Shown: positions 1 to 7,854 of the stretch, in pieces
Numbering within the stretch: position 1 is the first letter of the stretch
Layout: each line of letters starts with the position of its first letter
The notes under the pieces: model-generated
Databases searched by the model: none
The model's input: only the letters and a program-made list of their open reading frames with translations
Told to the model about the DNA's origin: nothing
Program-made: the position numbers and the translations under genes
NCBI RefSeq assembly: GCF_900111865.1
Contig: NZ_FOJS01000003.1
Location: forward strand, 1 to 64,000
DNA length: 64,000 nt
DNA from: Parageobacillus thermantarcticus
GTDB lineage: Bacteria; Bacillota; Bacilli; Bacillales; Anoxybacillaceae
Direction of reading: 5' to 3'

Positions 1-240
1 GGGACGGATGAGTTTCTCTAGATCGATCTCCTGAGCCCATCGTTCCACGTGAACGAGGGCTTGCCGGCCGTCAAACATATTGTAGATGATGGCCTGAACG
101 GCATCGCTGACTCGAGTCTGGCACTGTGGATCAACGGGAACGAGATGGTCAATCAATTGGGGCAGGCCCAGTTTCTTGAATAGGGCACTTATTATATTCA
201 AATAATAATTGCGATAGACCTTTTTGACTTGAACGTTCAT
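1..240 (-). CDS. IS1634-family transposase, N-terminal part (runs off left edge)
   Basis: An open reading frame starts with ATG at 240 and stays open to base 1, giving the first 80 residues of a longer protein. The residues resemble the DUF4277 N-terminal domain of IS1634-family DDE transposases, with a short basic start, a GLPQLIDHLVP-type segment and a DAVQAIIYNMFDGRQAL-type helix. The catalytic domain would lie outside the window, so intactness cannot be judged. It is distinct from the decayed transposase at 509-2153. A G/C-rich hairpin (CCTCCC...GGGAGG, about 306-328) lies upstream and may belong to the element end. The family call is from memory of the domain and is moderately sure. Confidence 0.6.
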   Translation of the reverse strand, partial: MNVQVKKVYRNYYLNIISALFKKLGLPQLIDHLVPVDPQCQTRVSDAVQAIIYNMFDGRQALVHVERWAQEIDLEKLIRP

Positions 241-414
241 GAGAGAAAAACTCCTTCACTTTCCTTGTATGTCAAGGATTCATTCGACGATGGACACAAA
301 AAATCCTCCCGATTTTCGTTGGGAGGGTGCGAAATGTGAGTTTTAAAAAGAAACACTTCAGCAATGATTTTTTCGATACCGGCGGTCTTCCTGTTACATA
401 CGGTATCTCTGGTA

Positions 415-2333
415 ACCCCGAGTTCGACACTTACTAGGTAAACAAATCGTTCATCAGCCCCTATGGATCAAGGGGTGATGAGCGATCGGGCATACTTCAC
501 GCGTGTATCTATGAGTTTGGCTGAATGTCTGGGATTCTTGGAGGACGCTCCACTCCTACAACCGCAAAGATTTGACGCTGTTTGGCAGTGGGCTCTTGTG
601 CACTGATACAAGTCACCATATTTCGAAGAAAAATGGCCTAAAGTCAGTCGCTGTAGCTCGTCCCGCACTTTCCGCCAGGACTCCCCGGTACGAATTTCGA
701 TCATTCGGACTAATAAAAGGGCCAGCCAGCTAATCAGCACATGTGTACGAATGCGGCCTTCCAAGCGATGATACATAGGTCGCAATTCAAGCATGGATTG
801 GAGTGTTCGAAAGGTATCCTCTACGTCTACCAGTTATTTAGAGCCACTTCTTCGGCAGACAATGTATCATGGACGTTCGGATGAGATACTTCCCATCATA
901 CTTCTCCGCGTACCGAATCGCCTATTTATCGATGCGAAGCGTTCCATCTTTTAATTGGCGTAAATATTTCCCGTAGGAAGGATTAGAACGCAAACGGCAT
1001 GGCGCTTTATATGGGCTTCATTTCGCAGCTGCCAAAGTCCCTTTAATTCCACCTGCAGCGCCTCCAACCATTTCTGGCACTCTTGTCGTTGACGATCAGC
1101 TTCTTTCGGGTTGTAGGTTGTACACCAGCACATAGCGCTGACGTGTCTCGCTATCTTCAACCATGATCTCTTTGACATGTAAATTTTCTCGAACTTGGTG
1201 ATATCGATCCCGGCGGCTCATCGCTTCTTCCGTGGCGGCCTTTGCCAACCGCATTTTTTCGCCTACAATATTATGTCACCCCACGCTGTAAGATTCGTAA
1301 GTTTTCGTCGAAGGAAAACCCACGATCCATGACGATGACGACCCGTCACAGTTTCCAGCCAATCAAGTCTTTTTTCACCTGCCCGGAGGACACTGTCATG
1401 TCCATCGTATTTCCCTGCCACCCCCAGACGCTGATTGGGATTCCTTCGTGGGTGACAGCAAGTCCAATGACGACTTGCAAGAGATCGGAACGTTTATCTT
1501 TCGAAAATCCTTGTTTTCGGAAGGTCTCGTCTTCCGATGCTTCGGACGGATCCACTTCAAAGTAGGAAGATGTTGTATCGAAGTAAAAAAGATCCGCTTC
1601 CAAATTCAACAGATCCGCGACAGCATAAAACACTTGACGTTCTAGTTCGGATTGAACAGCAAGCAATCTATCCATCCATCGCCCGGTACAACTGGTGACT
1701 CGCCACTTGTGGAAGATCCGGAATATAGACTTCATCTTGAACCTAGTCCTCTATCGCTAATTTGCTGGAAGGATGAAGAGCCCTATTCGCTACCATAGCG
1801 AAAATCAAACCATTCTAAGGGGATATGATGGTGACGGGAAGCAAATAGCTTCTCGAGAATCTTATCGAATCCCAATTGATCCACAGCCAAACGCCGTCAA
1901 GACGTTTGCAGGATTGGAATAAAAAATCAGACGCTTCTCCAATCGCTTCACATGCTTCCCATGCCTTCTCGGGAGAAAGGAATCGCGAGATGCTTTTGAC
2001 CAGACGTTCCAGTATAGCACGGTCGACTTTGCCTTCACGTACGAAAGAATAGCTCACCTTCGCTTTCGCATATTTAGCCTTCGGATCCCATTTGTTATGA
2101 GCAAACCGGAGATAAGCCGTTGTGGTTCCATTTTGTTTTTGTTTGTTACTCATCGAATATATAAACTTGCATTATAAACCATAAACCTTTATATTAAAAG
2201 GATAAATTTACAAAACGTGTGTCTATGAAATTCGGCGATTTTTTCTAGCACAGCGGCTTCAAAACCCTTTATACAAAAGGATTTAGGAAATTTTATTTAC
2301 CTAAATTGTGCTTCAAACTGTCGAACTCGGGGT
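415..2333. mobile_element. Decayed IS1634-family insertion sequence with terminal inverted repeats
   Basis: Two matching ends bound a 1.9-kb segment: ACCCCGAGTTCGACA at 415-429 and its reverse complement at 2319-2333, with weaker similarity continuing inward around a TAGGTAAA motif. The segment holds one transposase reading frame on the minus strand, broken by frameshifts. No convincing target-site duplication is visible; the flanks (GGTAA and TAACG) are only loosely related. An imperfect hairpin at about 453-479 lies just inside the left end. Size, ends and the transposase family agree with an IS1634-type element that is no longer active. Confidence 0.7.
509..2153 (-). pseudogene. IS1634-family transposase, frameshifted remnant
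   Basis: Pieces of one transposase lie in order on the minus strand but in different frames: the N-terminus (2153-1815, beginning MSNKQKQNGTTTAY), the DDE core (1735-1346, with YFDTTSSYFEVD and VVIGLAVTHEGIPI), a middle piece near 1178-951 (PKEADRQRQE), and the C-terminal part (794 onward, with LRPMYHRLEGRIRTHVLISW and GESWRKVRDELQRL). The last residues, ending PRIPDIQPNS and a stop at 509, are recovered only by changing frame again. Intact relatives are about 550 residues. Several frameshifts and stops make it non-functional. It lies inside the terminal repeats at 415-2333. Confidence 0.8.
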
Positions 2334-2568
2334 AACGATAGAGAATCAATATATCAAAATAAGGCTTCTAAAAAGTGGGGCGATTTCATAGTACTGTGCA
2401 TGTTCGCTGTTCCAATTGGAAATCATGATAGTGTCCACCCCTTGGCAGTTGTTTTTGGTCAATGTATATGATTTCCGAGGTGGTGGATTTTTTGCATCCT
2501 TTATACATCGATTATGCGTTTTGCAACACGTTCAATAATCCTAACCTAATATTAACTAGTTATCGATG

Positions 2569-3432
2569 TTACGATAATGCCTTTCCCGAGGAACCAAATT
2601 CACGCATTTTACGAATTACTGTTTCTTTAACAGCTTCACGTCCAGGACCAATAATTTTGCGCGGATCATATACTTTTTCGTCTTTTGCTAATAGCTCGCG
2701 GACAGCTTTTGTAAATGCTATTTGGTTTTCCGTATTAACGTTGATTTTGGACGTACCAAGAGAAATGGCAAGCTGAATTTGTTCGGTTGGAATACCTGTG
2801 CCACCATGAAGCACAAGGGGAACACCTGTTAAGTCACGAATCATTTCCATTTCGGCAAATCCTAGCTTTGGCTCTCCTTTGTACGGTCCATGAACAGAGC
2901 CTAACGCTGGAGCTAAGCAGTCAATACCTGTCCGTTTGACCAATTCTTCACATTCTTTTGGATCAGCATAAATAATTCCTTCCCCCATAGTATCATCTTC
3001 TTGACCACCTACAATACCCAATTCAGCTTCCACCGATACGCCACGTGCATGAGCGTATTCAACCACTTCAGATGTAATTTTGACATTTTCGTCAAATGGG
3101 TAATGGGATGCATCAATCATCACAGAAGTAAATCCTGCATCAATAGCTGCTTTACATTTTTCAAAACTGGAACCATGGTCAAGATGAATGGCCACAGGAA
3201 CGGTAATGTTCATGTCCCACATTAATCCTTGTACTATATTTACTACAGTTTTGAATCCCCCCATATAACGAGCAGCCCCCTCAGATACGCCTAGAATGAC
3301 TGGTGATCTTTCTTCCTCAGCTGCTGCTAAAATCGCCTGCGTCCACTCCAAGTTATTAATGTTAAACTGACCAACGGCATATTTTTCCTGAAGTGCTTTA
3401 TGAAGCATTTCTGTCATAGAAACTAAAGGCAT
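2569..3432 (-). CDS. fba: Class II fructose-1,6-bisphosphate aldolase
   Basis: Zinc-dependent aldolase joining dihydroxyacetone phosphate to an aldehyde, normally glyceraldehyde 3-phosphate; members of the family also accept erythrose 4-phosphate to give sedoheptulose bisphosphate. The 287-residue protein has the LDHG motif (Asp85, His86) and the zinc histidines in SVHGPYKGE (His181) and LHGGTGIP (His209). ATG at 3432 is chosen because GGAGG lies 8 bases upstream; an upstream extension to 3459 lacks a site. It is last in the minus-strand order rpiB-dhaK-dhaL-glpX-fba. Class II aldolases of the housekeeping type are encoded elsewhere in most bacilli, so this is probably a pathway-specific copy. 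The region is AT-rich compared with the core genes. Confidence 0.9.
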   Translation of the reverse strand: MPLVSMTEMLHKALQEKYAVGQFNINNLEWTQAILAAAEEERSPVILGVSEGAARYMGGFKTVVNIVQGLMWDMNITVPVAIHLDHGSSFEKCKAAIDAGFTSVMIDASHYPFDENVKITSEVVEYAHARGVSVEAELGIVGGQEDDTMGEGIIYADPKECEELVKRTGIDCLAPALGSVHGPYKGEPKLGFAEMEMIRDLTGVPLVLHGGTGIPTEQIQLAISLGTSKINVNTENQIAFTKAVRELLAKDEKVYDPRKIIGPGREAVKETVIRKMREFGSSGKALS

Positions 3433-3538
3433 ACGAAAAACCTCCCTGCTCCACATCATAAATTACTTTATAAAATTTACTTTTTTTAACGACTTTAATA
3501 ATCAAGAAAAAACAAAAAGCGATACAAAGATAGCACTT

Positions 3539-4492
3539 TTAAAACACATAACACGGGGAATGATGGAACGACTGAATAAATTGATATCCTTTAGAGCCGC
3601 CGTAAGTCAAAAATGAATGTGTAACCTTTTTGCCTGAATAGGTACTGTGAACCCCTTTTAAGAGTATTCCATCAGTAATCCCTGTCGCAACAAAAATACA
3701 GTCGTCTGTTTTTATAAGATCATTCATCAACAACTTTTTATGAGGATTTTCTAGCCCCATTTGTAAACAACGACCATATTGTTTTTCATCTTGGGGTAAA
3801 AGCCTTCCTTGCAGTTCTCCCCCAATTCCTTTTAATGCAACAGCTGCAACTACACCTTCAGGTGCACCCCCGATGCCAATAAACATATCAACATTTAATT
3901 CACTAATAGCAGGAGCAATAGCTGCTGTTACATCTACATCGGAAAAAAGAATTACACTCGCTCCTGTTCTTTGAATTTCATCAATAATGTACTCGTGCCT
4001 TTCTCTCTCCTGTACCATAACCCTTAAGTCAGATACACGTTTATTCTTTGCCTTCGCTACATTTTTTAAGTTTTCATATACTGGAACATCGAGGTCTATA
4101 CATCCTACCGCTTCCGGACCAACTGAAATTTTTTCCATATATATATCTGGTGCACAGAGAAGCTTTCCTCTAGGCGCCGCTGCAATAACAGCAATAGAAT
4201 TCCCCTGACCTTTTGCAACTAAATTTGTACCGTCTAACGGATCCACCGCAATATCAATATCAGGTCCTTCTCCAGTTCCTACTCTCTCCCCTATATACAG
4301 CATAGGAGCTTCGTCCATTTCTCCTTCTCCTATTACGATGACACCGTTCATTTTTATTTGATTTAATTGACTTCTCATAGCTGCGGTACAAGCACCATCA
4401 GCTTTTATTTTATCTCCTCGACCTATCCATTCTAATGAAGCTATAGCTGCTTTTTCTGTTACTTTCACAAATTCCATTAGTAAGTGTTTCAC
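3539..4492 (-). CDS. glpX: Class II fructose-1,6-bisphosphatase (GlpX type)
   Basis: Metal-dependent phosphatase removing the 1-phosphate from fructose 1,6-bisphosphate and, in several GlpX enzymes, from sedoheptulose 1,7-bisphosphate. The 317 residues include the family metal-site motifs GEGEMDEAP (55-63), DPLDGTN (84-90) and GGAPEG (208-213), so the active site looks complete. The chosen start is GTG at 4492, with AGGTGA about 9 bases upstream; ATG at 4477 is an alternative. It sits between fba and dhaL, 106 bases from fba but about 350 bases from dhaL. An fba/glpX pair is also seen in sugar-phosphate regeneration clusters of methylotrophic bacilli, which suggests a role converting triose/tetrose phosphates to ketose phosphates. 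Confidence 0.9.
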   Translation of the reverse strand: MKHLLMEFVKVTEKAAIASLEWIGRGDKIKADGACTAAMRSQLNQIKMNGVIVIGEGEMDEAPMLYIGERVGTGEGPDIDIAVDPLDGTNLVAKGQGNSIAVIAAAPRGKLLCAPDIYMEKISVGPEAVGCIDLDVPVYENLKNVAKAKNKRVSDLRVMVQERERHEYIIDEIQRTGASVILFSDVDVTAAIAPAISELNVDMFIGIGGAPEGVVAAVALKGIGGELQGRLLPQDEKQYGRCLQMGLENPHKKLLMNDLIKTDDCIFVATGITDGILLKGVHSTYSGKKVTHSFLTYGGSKGYQFIQSFHHSPCYVF

Positions 4493-4843
4493 TTCCTATC
4501 TTCACCTACTTTCAAGAAAAGGATTAGCTAGTTTTCTATGAAAATAGCCATACCGCTTATGAGAGATAAGTAACCTCTCTATTCACATACTTAATAACCC
4601 AAACTAGTTATATTAACAACCAACATGAGTAAGAGGTTTAAGTTAGACAAAAGAACGGTTGAAATACTTTATACAATATATGTCGAAAAATCAATATTCA
4701 ATTTATATACATTAACTCTCATTACATATTCCTGATTTTCTAAGCATAAAGTAGGGGATTCTTTTATTTTAGATTTTACATTACATTGGAGAATCCCCTA
4801 CCTTCCGAACTTATAGAAATATTTTATTGATGATAAGTATGAA
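4493..4843. other. Long AT-rich intergenic gap between dhaL and glpX
   Basis: No reading frame in this stretch looks like a gene. On the minus strand a weak promoter-like pair, TTGAAT and TATTGT with a 17-base spacer, lies near 4670-4700 and could serve glpX. An 11-base perfect inverted repeat (TAGGGGATTCT, 4752-4762; AGAATCCCCTA, 4790-4800) lies just downstream of dhaL. The gap is unusually long for genes of one pathway. Confidence 0.5.
4752..4800. repeat. 11-base inverted repeat downstream of dhaL
   Basis: TAGGGGATTCT at 4752-4762 pairs perfectly with AGAATCCCCTA at 4790-4800 across a 27-base AT-rich spacer. On the minus strand it follows the dhaL stop by about 44 bases, so it could be a weak terminator or an mRNA 3' stem. 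No uridine run follows on the minus strand, and the loop is long for an intrinsic terminator. An operator or element remnant is equally possible. Confidence 0.4.
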
Positions 4844-5503
4844 CTAAACATTATGTTTTAATTGGGTATTTTCCAAGTATTGTAAAAAAGCAGAAAGAAT
4901 AAAATAAGCAGACGTAGCACCTGGATCCTGATTTCCTAAAGACCGCTCACCTAAACGGCTAGACCGACCCTTTTTAGATATCATATCTTTTGTTGACTTC
5001 ATTCCTTCTTCTCCCGAAGCAACCGCTTTCCTAAATCCGGTTAAAAAATCTTCTCCTTGTTCATACGATTGCTCAAGAGCTTGTACTGCCGGTGAGATGG
5101 TATCCCACATTGTTTTATCCCCGACTTCAGCTTTTCCTCTCTCCTGAATTCCTTTCCCAGCACTAATCCAAAACTTATAAAGATCCTCATCATTCAGCTC
5201 TGTTTTTCCTTGTAATACCTTACTGCCTCTTAAAAATGCAGTTGCATATAAAGGACCTACCGATGAACCCACTGCGTTCAAAAACGTTTTTGCAACTACT
5301 TTGCAAATTTCCCCACAATCCTCTTCCTCTTTTAAATCTGTATTTAGCTTTTCAACGACTGCTTTCCATCCTATTGACATTGTCACCCCATGGTCGCCAT
5401 CTCCTATGGCACGATCCAGTTCAGATAAATATTCTTTTTCTACTTCTATTTTGTTAGCAATATCCTTTAAGGCCTGTTTAAATGAATCTGCCTTTATTAA
5501 CAT
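4844..5503 (-). CDS. dhaL: Dihydroxyacetone kinase, ADP/ATP-binding subunit DhaL
   Basis: Nucleotide-binding subunit of a two-part dihydroxyacetone-family kinase; it donates phosphate to the ketose held by DhaK. The 219-residue protein has the magnesium/nucleotide motif GDGDHG (34-39), GSSVGPLY (79-86) and a GDKTMWD segment. The start at 5503 follows GGGAGG by 8 bases. No PTS-type DhaM is present nearby, which points to an ATP-dependent enzyme, or to use of a DhaM encoded elsewhere. In most dha operons dhaL abuts dhaK; here they are 309 bases apart. Related DhaK/DhaL pairs phosphorylate erythrulose in tetritol pathways, so the substrate is open. Confidence 0.9.
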   Translation of the reverse strand: MLIKADSFKQALKDIANKIEVEKEYLSELDRAIGDGDHGVTMSIGWKAVVEKLNTDLKEEEDCGEICKVVAKTFLNAVGSSVGPLYATAFLRGSKVLQGKTELNDEDLYKFWISAGKGIQERGKAEVGDKTMWDTISPAVQALEQSYEQGEDFLTGFRKAVASGEEGMKSTKDMISKKGRSSRLGERSLGNQDPGATSAYFILSAFLQYLENTQLKHNV

Positions 5504-5812
5504 TACTATATCCTCCCTCATATAAACATTGATTTTCTCCTTGTATATTCAGTTAACATACAATTTTTCTTCCTTTTGCAATTTCATTAGAGAGGGAAGG
5601 GCTCTCATAGTATATTCTATCCCCTATATAGTCTTTGCAATAATGGTCATCTTATTACCATAGGACAATTTTAAAAACATCTTAGAAAGTTTCGTACCAC
5701 TATTAATCAGAAAATTTATTTATCGTATTTGTGAACTAAATAACCTATTAAAACGATTACAACATACACTTAACAAAAACTTCTAGTACGTCAAACTTAT
5801 TACTTTAGAGTA
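5504..5812. other. Long intergenic gap between dhaK and dhaL
   Basis: Nothing gene-like is seen. The stretch is strongly AT-rich. A weak minus-strand promoter-like region (TTGCAA followed by TAGAAT, spacer only about 15) occurs near 5613-5640 and might drive dhaL separately. The gap is odd because the two subunits must be made in equal amounts and are normally tightly linked. Confidence 0.4.
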
Positions 5813-6814
5813 CTATTTTTGCACAAACATCGGGCAATCAGCAGGATAGTCTACTAATTGTGCTAATTCCTCATCTAATTTCATGAGAGTTATTGAACAA
5901 CCGCCCATTTCAAGAGATGTAACATATTCCCCTACATAAGAACGATAAATCTCGATTCCTTTTTCGGCAAGTACTTGAGATACTCTTCTAAACATAATAT
6001 ATAGTTCTAAATAAGGAGTAGATCCTAACCCATTAACAAGAACCGCAACTCTATCCCCCTTTTCAAGTGGCATATCAGCCAAAATAGTATTAAGCAGTCT
6101 ATCCGCTACTTCATCAGCTGGTTTTAATTCTCCACGTTCTACCCCAGGTTCACCGTGTACCCCTAAGCCTATTTCCATTTCATTTTCTCCTAACTCAAAG
6201 CTAGGCTTTCTAGTTTGTGGAATTGAACATGGGGTCAATGCAACCCCCATTGTGCGAGTGTTATCGTTTGCTTTCTTTGCTAAACGTACAACTTCATCCA
6301 AACTATGTCCCATAGCCGCCGCAGCCCCTGCAGCTTTATACACAAAAAACCCACCTGCAATCCCCCGACGCTTCTCAATTTCTGAATTAGGTGCAGATGC
6401 TACATCATCAGTAACACGTACTGTTTCAACACGAATATTTTCTAACTCTGCCAATTCAGCAGCCATATCAAAATTCATACAGTCACCTGCATAATTTCCA
6501 TATAAGTAAATAACTCCTGTACCTTTATCTACAGCTTTTGTAACCTCTAGGATTGGATCCGGCGGCGGTGATGCGAAAATATTACCAACCGGAACGCCAT
6601 CTGCTAATCCTTCTCCTATATAACCAATAAAAGCTGGCTTATGCCCAGACCCCCCACCGATGACAACTCCAACTTTCCCCGGTCTAGTTTCCCGATTAAT
6701 TACAATAGATCGTTTATTTTCCGGCAACTGTCTAACATATTGAGAATGGGCTTTTACAAATCCCTCTAACATTTCATCAACAACTAGTTCTGGATTGTTT
6801 ATAAGTTTTTTCAT
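5813..6814 (-). CDS. dhaK: Dihydroxyacetone kinase, ketose-binding subunit DhaK
   Basis: Subunit that binds the ketose covalently and presents it for phosphorylation by DhaL. The 333 residues carry GSGHKP (55-60), GDCMNF with Asp111, and GVHGEPG with His220, the histidine that forms the hemiaminal with the substrate carbonyl in the family (His218 in the E. coli protein). All active-site landmarks are present. It starts with ATG at 6814 after AGGAGG at short distance, and lies 82 bases downstream of the RpiB-family isomerase. DhaK-family proteins act on dihydroxyacetone, glyceraldehyde or erythrulose; the isomerase and aldolase beside it make a tetrose substrate worth considering. Confidence 0.92.
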   Translation of the reverse strand: MKKLINNPELVVDEMLEGFVKAHSQYVRQLPENKRSIVINRETRPGKVGVVIGGGSGHKPAFIGYIGEGLADGVPVGNIFASPPPDPILEVTKAVDKGTGVIYLYGNYAGDCMNFDMAAELAELENIRVETVRVTDDVASAPNSEIEKRRGIAGGFFVYKAAGAAAAMGHSLDEVVRLAKKANDNTRTMGVALTPCSIPQTRKPSFELGENEMEIGLGVHGEPGVERGELKPADEVADRLLNTILADMPLEKGDRVAVLVNGLGSTPYLELYIMFRRVSQVLAEKGIEIYRSYVGEYVTSLEMGGCSITLMKLDEELAQLVDYPADCPMFVQK

Positions 6815-6896
6815 AATTTACCTCCTTTTATAGTCAACATGTCTTATTAGCCGCTTTTTTAGAAGCAGTACATAGAATGATTTTTAATCCTGTCTT

Positions 6897-7373
6897 CTAC
6901 ATTATTGTATTGCCCCAGGATTTCAACAACTCTTTTTCTTGATCAATGATTTTTTGAACCTTTCTCGCTGAATTTCCACCATCAAACTCAGAATTCATCC
7001 ATACCTCTACTATCTTTTTTGCCAACTCCGGCCCAATTATTTGTGCACCCATCGTCAAAATTTGTGCATTGTTACTTTTTCGTGCTCTTTCCGCAGAATA
7101 CGTATCATGGCATAACGCAGCTCTGATACCTGGTACTTTCCCAGCAGCAATCGCCACCCCAATACCTGTACCACATATTAAGATTCCTCTATCCATCTTA
7201 TTAGCGGCAATATCTTTCGCGACTTGAAATGCAACATCAGGATAGTCTACTGCCTCGCATGAGTAGCATCCATAATCCACAACATCGTATCCTCGCTCTT
7301 TAAGAAACTCTTTAATAATCTCTTTCATATTGAAAGCGTTATGATCACAACCAAGCGCGACTTTAATCGCCAC
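6897..7373 (-). CDS. RpiB/LacAB-family sugar-phosphate isomerase
   Basis: Aldose-ketose phosphate isomerase of the RpiB/LacAB family, 158 residues. It has GCDHNAF near the start and the catalytic-cysteine motif ICGTGIG (Cys67). Where ribose-5-phosphate isomerases usually read REHNNA, with a histidine used for sugar ring opening, this protein reads RKSNNA (about 98-103), so that histidine appears to be serine. This would suit a substrate that cannot form a ring, such as erythrulose 4-phosphate/erythrose 4-phosphate. GTG at 7373 has AAGGAGG 9 bases upstream. It is the first gene after a good promoter at 7448-7475. The family is certain; the substrate is inferred. Confidence 0.85.
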   Translation of the reverse strand: MAIKVALGCDHNAFNMKEIIKEFLKERGYDVVDYGCYSCEAVDYPDVAFQVAKDIAANKMDRGILICGTGIGVAIAAGKVPGIRAALCHDTYSAERARKSNNAQILTMGAQIIGPELAKKIVEVWMNSEFDGGNSARKVQKIIDQEKELLKSWGNTIM

Positions 7374-7447
7374 TTCCCCACTCCTCCTTATTCTTAAAAT
7401 TAATTCAATATTAAATATTTCAAAAAATGAAAATCATATTTACTAAC

Positions 7448-7475
7448 ATTCTACACCATATAGATTTTTTGTCAA
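7448..7475 (-). promoter_or_regulatory. Promoter of the rpiB-like/dhaK/dhaL/glpX/fba genes
   Basis: On the minus strand TTGACA (7475-7470) and TAGAAT (7453-7448) are separated by 16 bases, a near-consensus sigma-A promoter. It lies 75 bases before the isomerase start. The repeated TTATTTTTGTT elements at 7501-7544 lie just upstream of the -35. Confidence 0.7.
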
Positions 7476-7497
7476 TCCATTTTCTTTTGATTATTTT

Positions 7498-7545
7498 CAT
7501 TTATTTTTGTTTACTATCGTTTATTTTTTTGTTATTTTTGTTGAA
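7498..7545. promoter_or_regulatory. Candidate DeoR-type operator: three TTATTTTTGTT-like direct repeats
   Basis: Near-identical units begin at 7501 (TTATTTTTGTTTA), 7521 (TTATTTTTTTGTT) and 7532 (TTATTTTTGTTGA), about one or two helical turns apart. They sit between the isomerase promoter and the divergent DeoR-family gene. DeoR-family repressors commonly bind short direct repeats. The AT-richness of the region means chance repetition cannot be excluded. The rest of the 7374-7854 gap shows no gene; a 66-codon frame at 7507-7707 has no ribosome-binding site or family resemblance. Confidence 0.45.
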
Positions 7546-7854
7546 TATAAATTTATTTTAAAATATTATAGATTTATACACATTAATAATACCTGTTTGT
7601 TCTTAACACTATTACTTATGGTAGCCCTCTCTCATATCTTTATATTTACTAAGAATATGAAAACAAAAAAATATACAAAACAACAGATCAGTGCCATGAT
7701 GAAATAATTGTTATTGAAAAATGCCTTTTGTTCTAACTAATCGGGTATTTATGTATTGGAAAACAATAGGTATTGCTCAATAATGCTTTGGATAAAATTT
7801 AGCTTGTAACACGGGGATTATAAAAAATAAATATAAAAGAAAAAGGTGATTTTT

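Noticed and set aside
1242-1645. Plus-strand frames across the transposase remnant
   Set aside because: Antisense shadows of the minus-strand transposase, whose domain order is clear.
2400-2480. Possible terminus of another insertion sequence (GTGTCCACCCCTTGGC region)
   Set aside because: It faintly resembles an IS21-type end, but no matching second end or transposase was found.
2462-2776. Plus-strand frame over the end of fba
   Set aside because: Antisense to a well-supported aldolase; no family resemblance.
7507-7707. 66-codon plus-strand frame in the isomerase/DeoR intergenic region
   Set aside because: No ribosome site, extreme AT-richness and overlap with promoter and operator-like repeats; most likely chance.
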